64,000 bases of DNA from Pseudogymnoascus destructans. Taxonomy: Eukaryota > Ascomycota > Leotiomycetes > Thelebolales > Thelebolaceae. The notes under the pieces are model-generated. The model was not told where the DNA came from, did not search any database, and saw only the letters and a list, made by a program, of their open reading frames with translations. The position numbers and the translations under genes are program-made. Shown in pieces: positions 63,902-64,000 of this stretch. How positions within the stretch are numbered: the stretch's first letter is position 1; each line of letters opens with the position of its first letter. The stretch lies in assembly GCF_001641265.1 (NCBI RefSeq), contig NW_020167550.1, forward strand, positions 179,866 to 243,865, written 5' to 3'.

Positions 63902-64000
63902 GTTAGGGTTAGTTAGGGTTAGGGTTAGGGTTAGGGTTAGGGTTAGGGTTAGGGTTAGGGTTAGGGTTAGGGTTAGGGTTAGGGTTAGGGTTAGGGTTAG
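63902..64000 (+). repeat. Telomere, (TTAGGG)n
   Basis: About 16 repeats in the 5'-TTAGGG-3' orientation expected for a right chromosome end. One unit near the start is short (TTAG, at about 63909-63912); the rest are perfect. The array runs to the window end. Confidence 0.98.

Noticed and set aside
1..64000. tRNA, rRNA or other structured RNA genes
   Set aside because: I found no cloverleaf with intact A and B boxes and no rRNA-like stretch; a covariance-model search would be needed to exclude small RNAs.

Overview
The window is the right-hand end of a filamentous ascomycete chromosome. It finishes in a (TTAGGG)n array at 63902-64000. The genes carry short introns (45-85 bp) with GTRAGT donors and CTAAC-type branch points. 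The families are fungal: a zinc-cluster regulator, a DMATS prenyltransferase, calcineurin, and fungal hAT, pogo, Copia and Ty3 elements. A Eurotiales-like mould would fit, but that is inference. Layout: (a) 1-11955 is a decaying secondary-metabolism neighbourhood: a DUF3237 gene, an FAD monooxygenase, a zinc-cluster regulator, an AIF-like FAD oxidoreductase and a truncated DMATS prenyltransferase. Only the regulator reads through intact. (b) 12104-18021 is a 5.9-kb hAT transposon with a perfect 8-bp target duplication. It carries a transposase, an accessory gene and a spliced histone H3 variant. (c) 18022-23182 is AT-rich sequence followed by a dead pseudokinase-VWA gene. (d) 23.7-47.05 kb is a nested transposon mosaic: a truncated Copia element, a chromovirus-type Ty3 element with an internal inversion, an unclassified LTR-like unit, a truncated second hAT copy (again with the histone gene), and a pogo transposase gene split by a young full-length Ty3 element and by a solo LTR. 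(e) 49-58.7 kb is an island of ordinary host genes: a small hypothetical protein, a GH18 hydrolase, an unrecognised gene, calcineurin catalytic subunit, a 181-aa hypothetical protein and an Mmc1-like mitochondrial protein. (f) 58.7-64 kb is subtelomeric: LTR fragments and two truncated copies of the amino half of a telomere-linked RecQ-type protein (OrsD-like zinc fingers plus a tyrosine-recombinase-like segment). The outer copy is cut off directly by telomere repeats. The two most unusual signals are as follows. First, the hAT transposon carries its own histone H3 gene, present in both copies, with Lys4 kept but Lys9 replaced by Arg; this suggests a transposon-encoded way of resisting H3K9-based silencing. 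Second, the Copia coding region holds about twenty palindromic CGTACG hexamers spaced roughly 130 bp apart in all three reading frames, a pattern that protein coding cannot explain. Several breaks in the host-like genes sit in G or A homopolymers and may be assembly errors, so true decay and sequencing error are kept apart in the entries.
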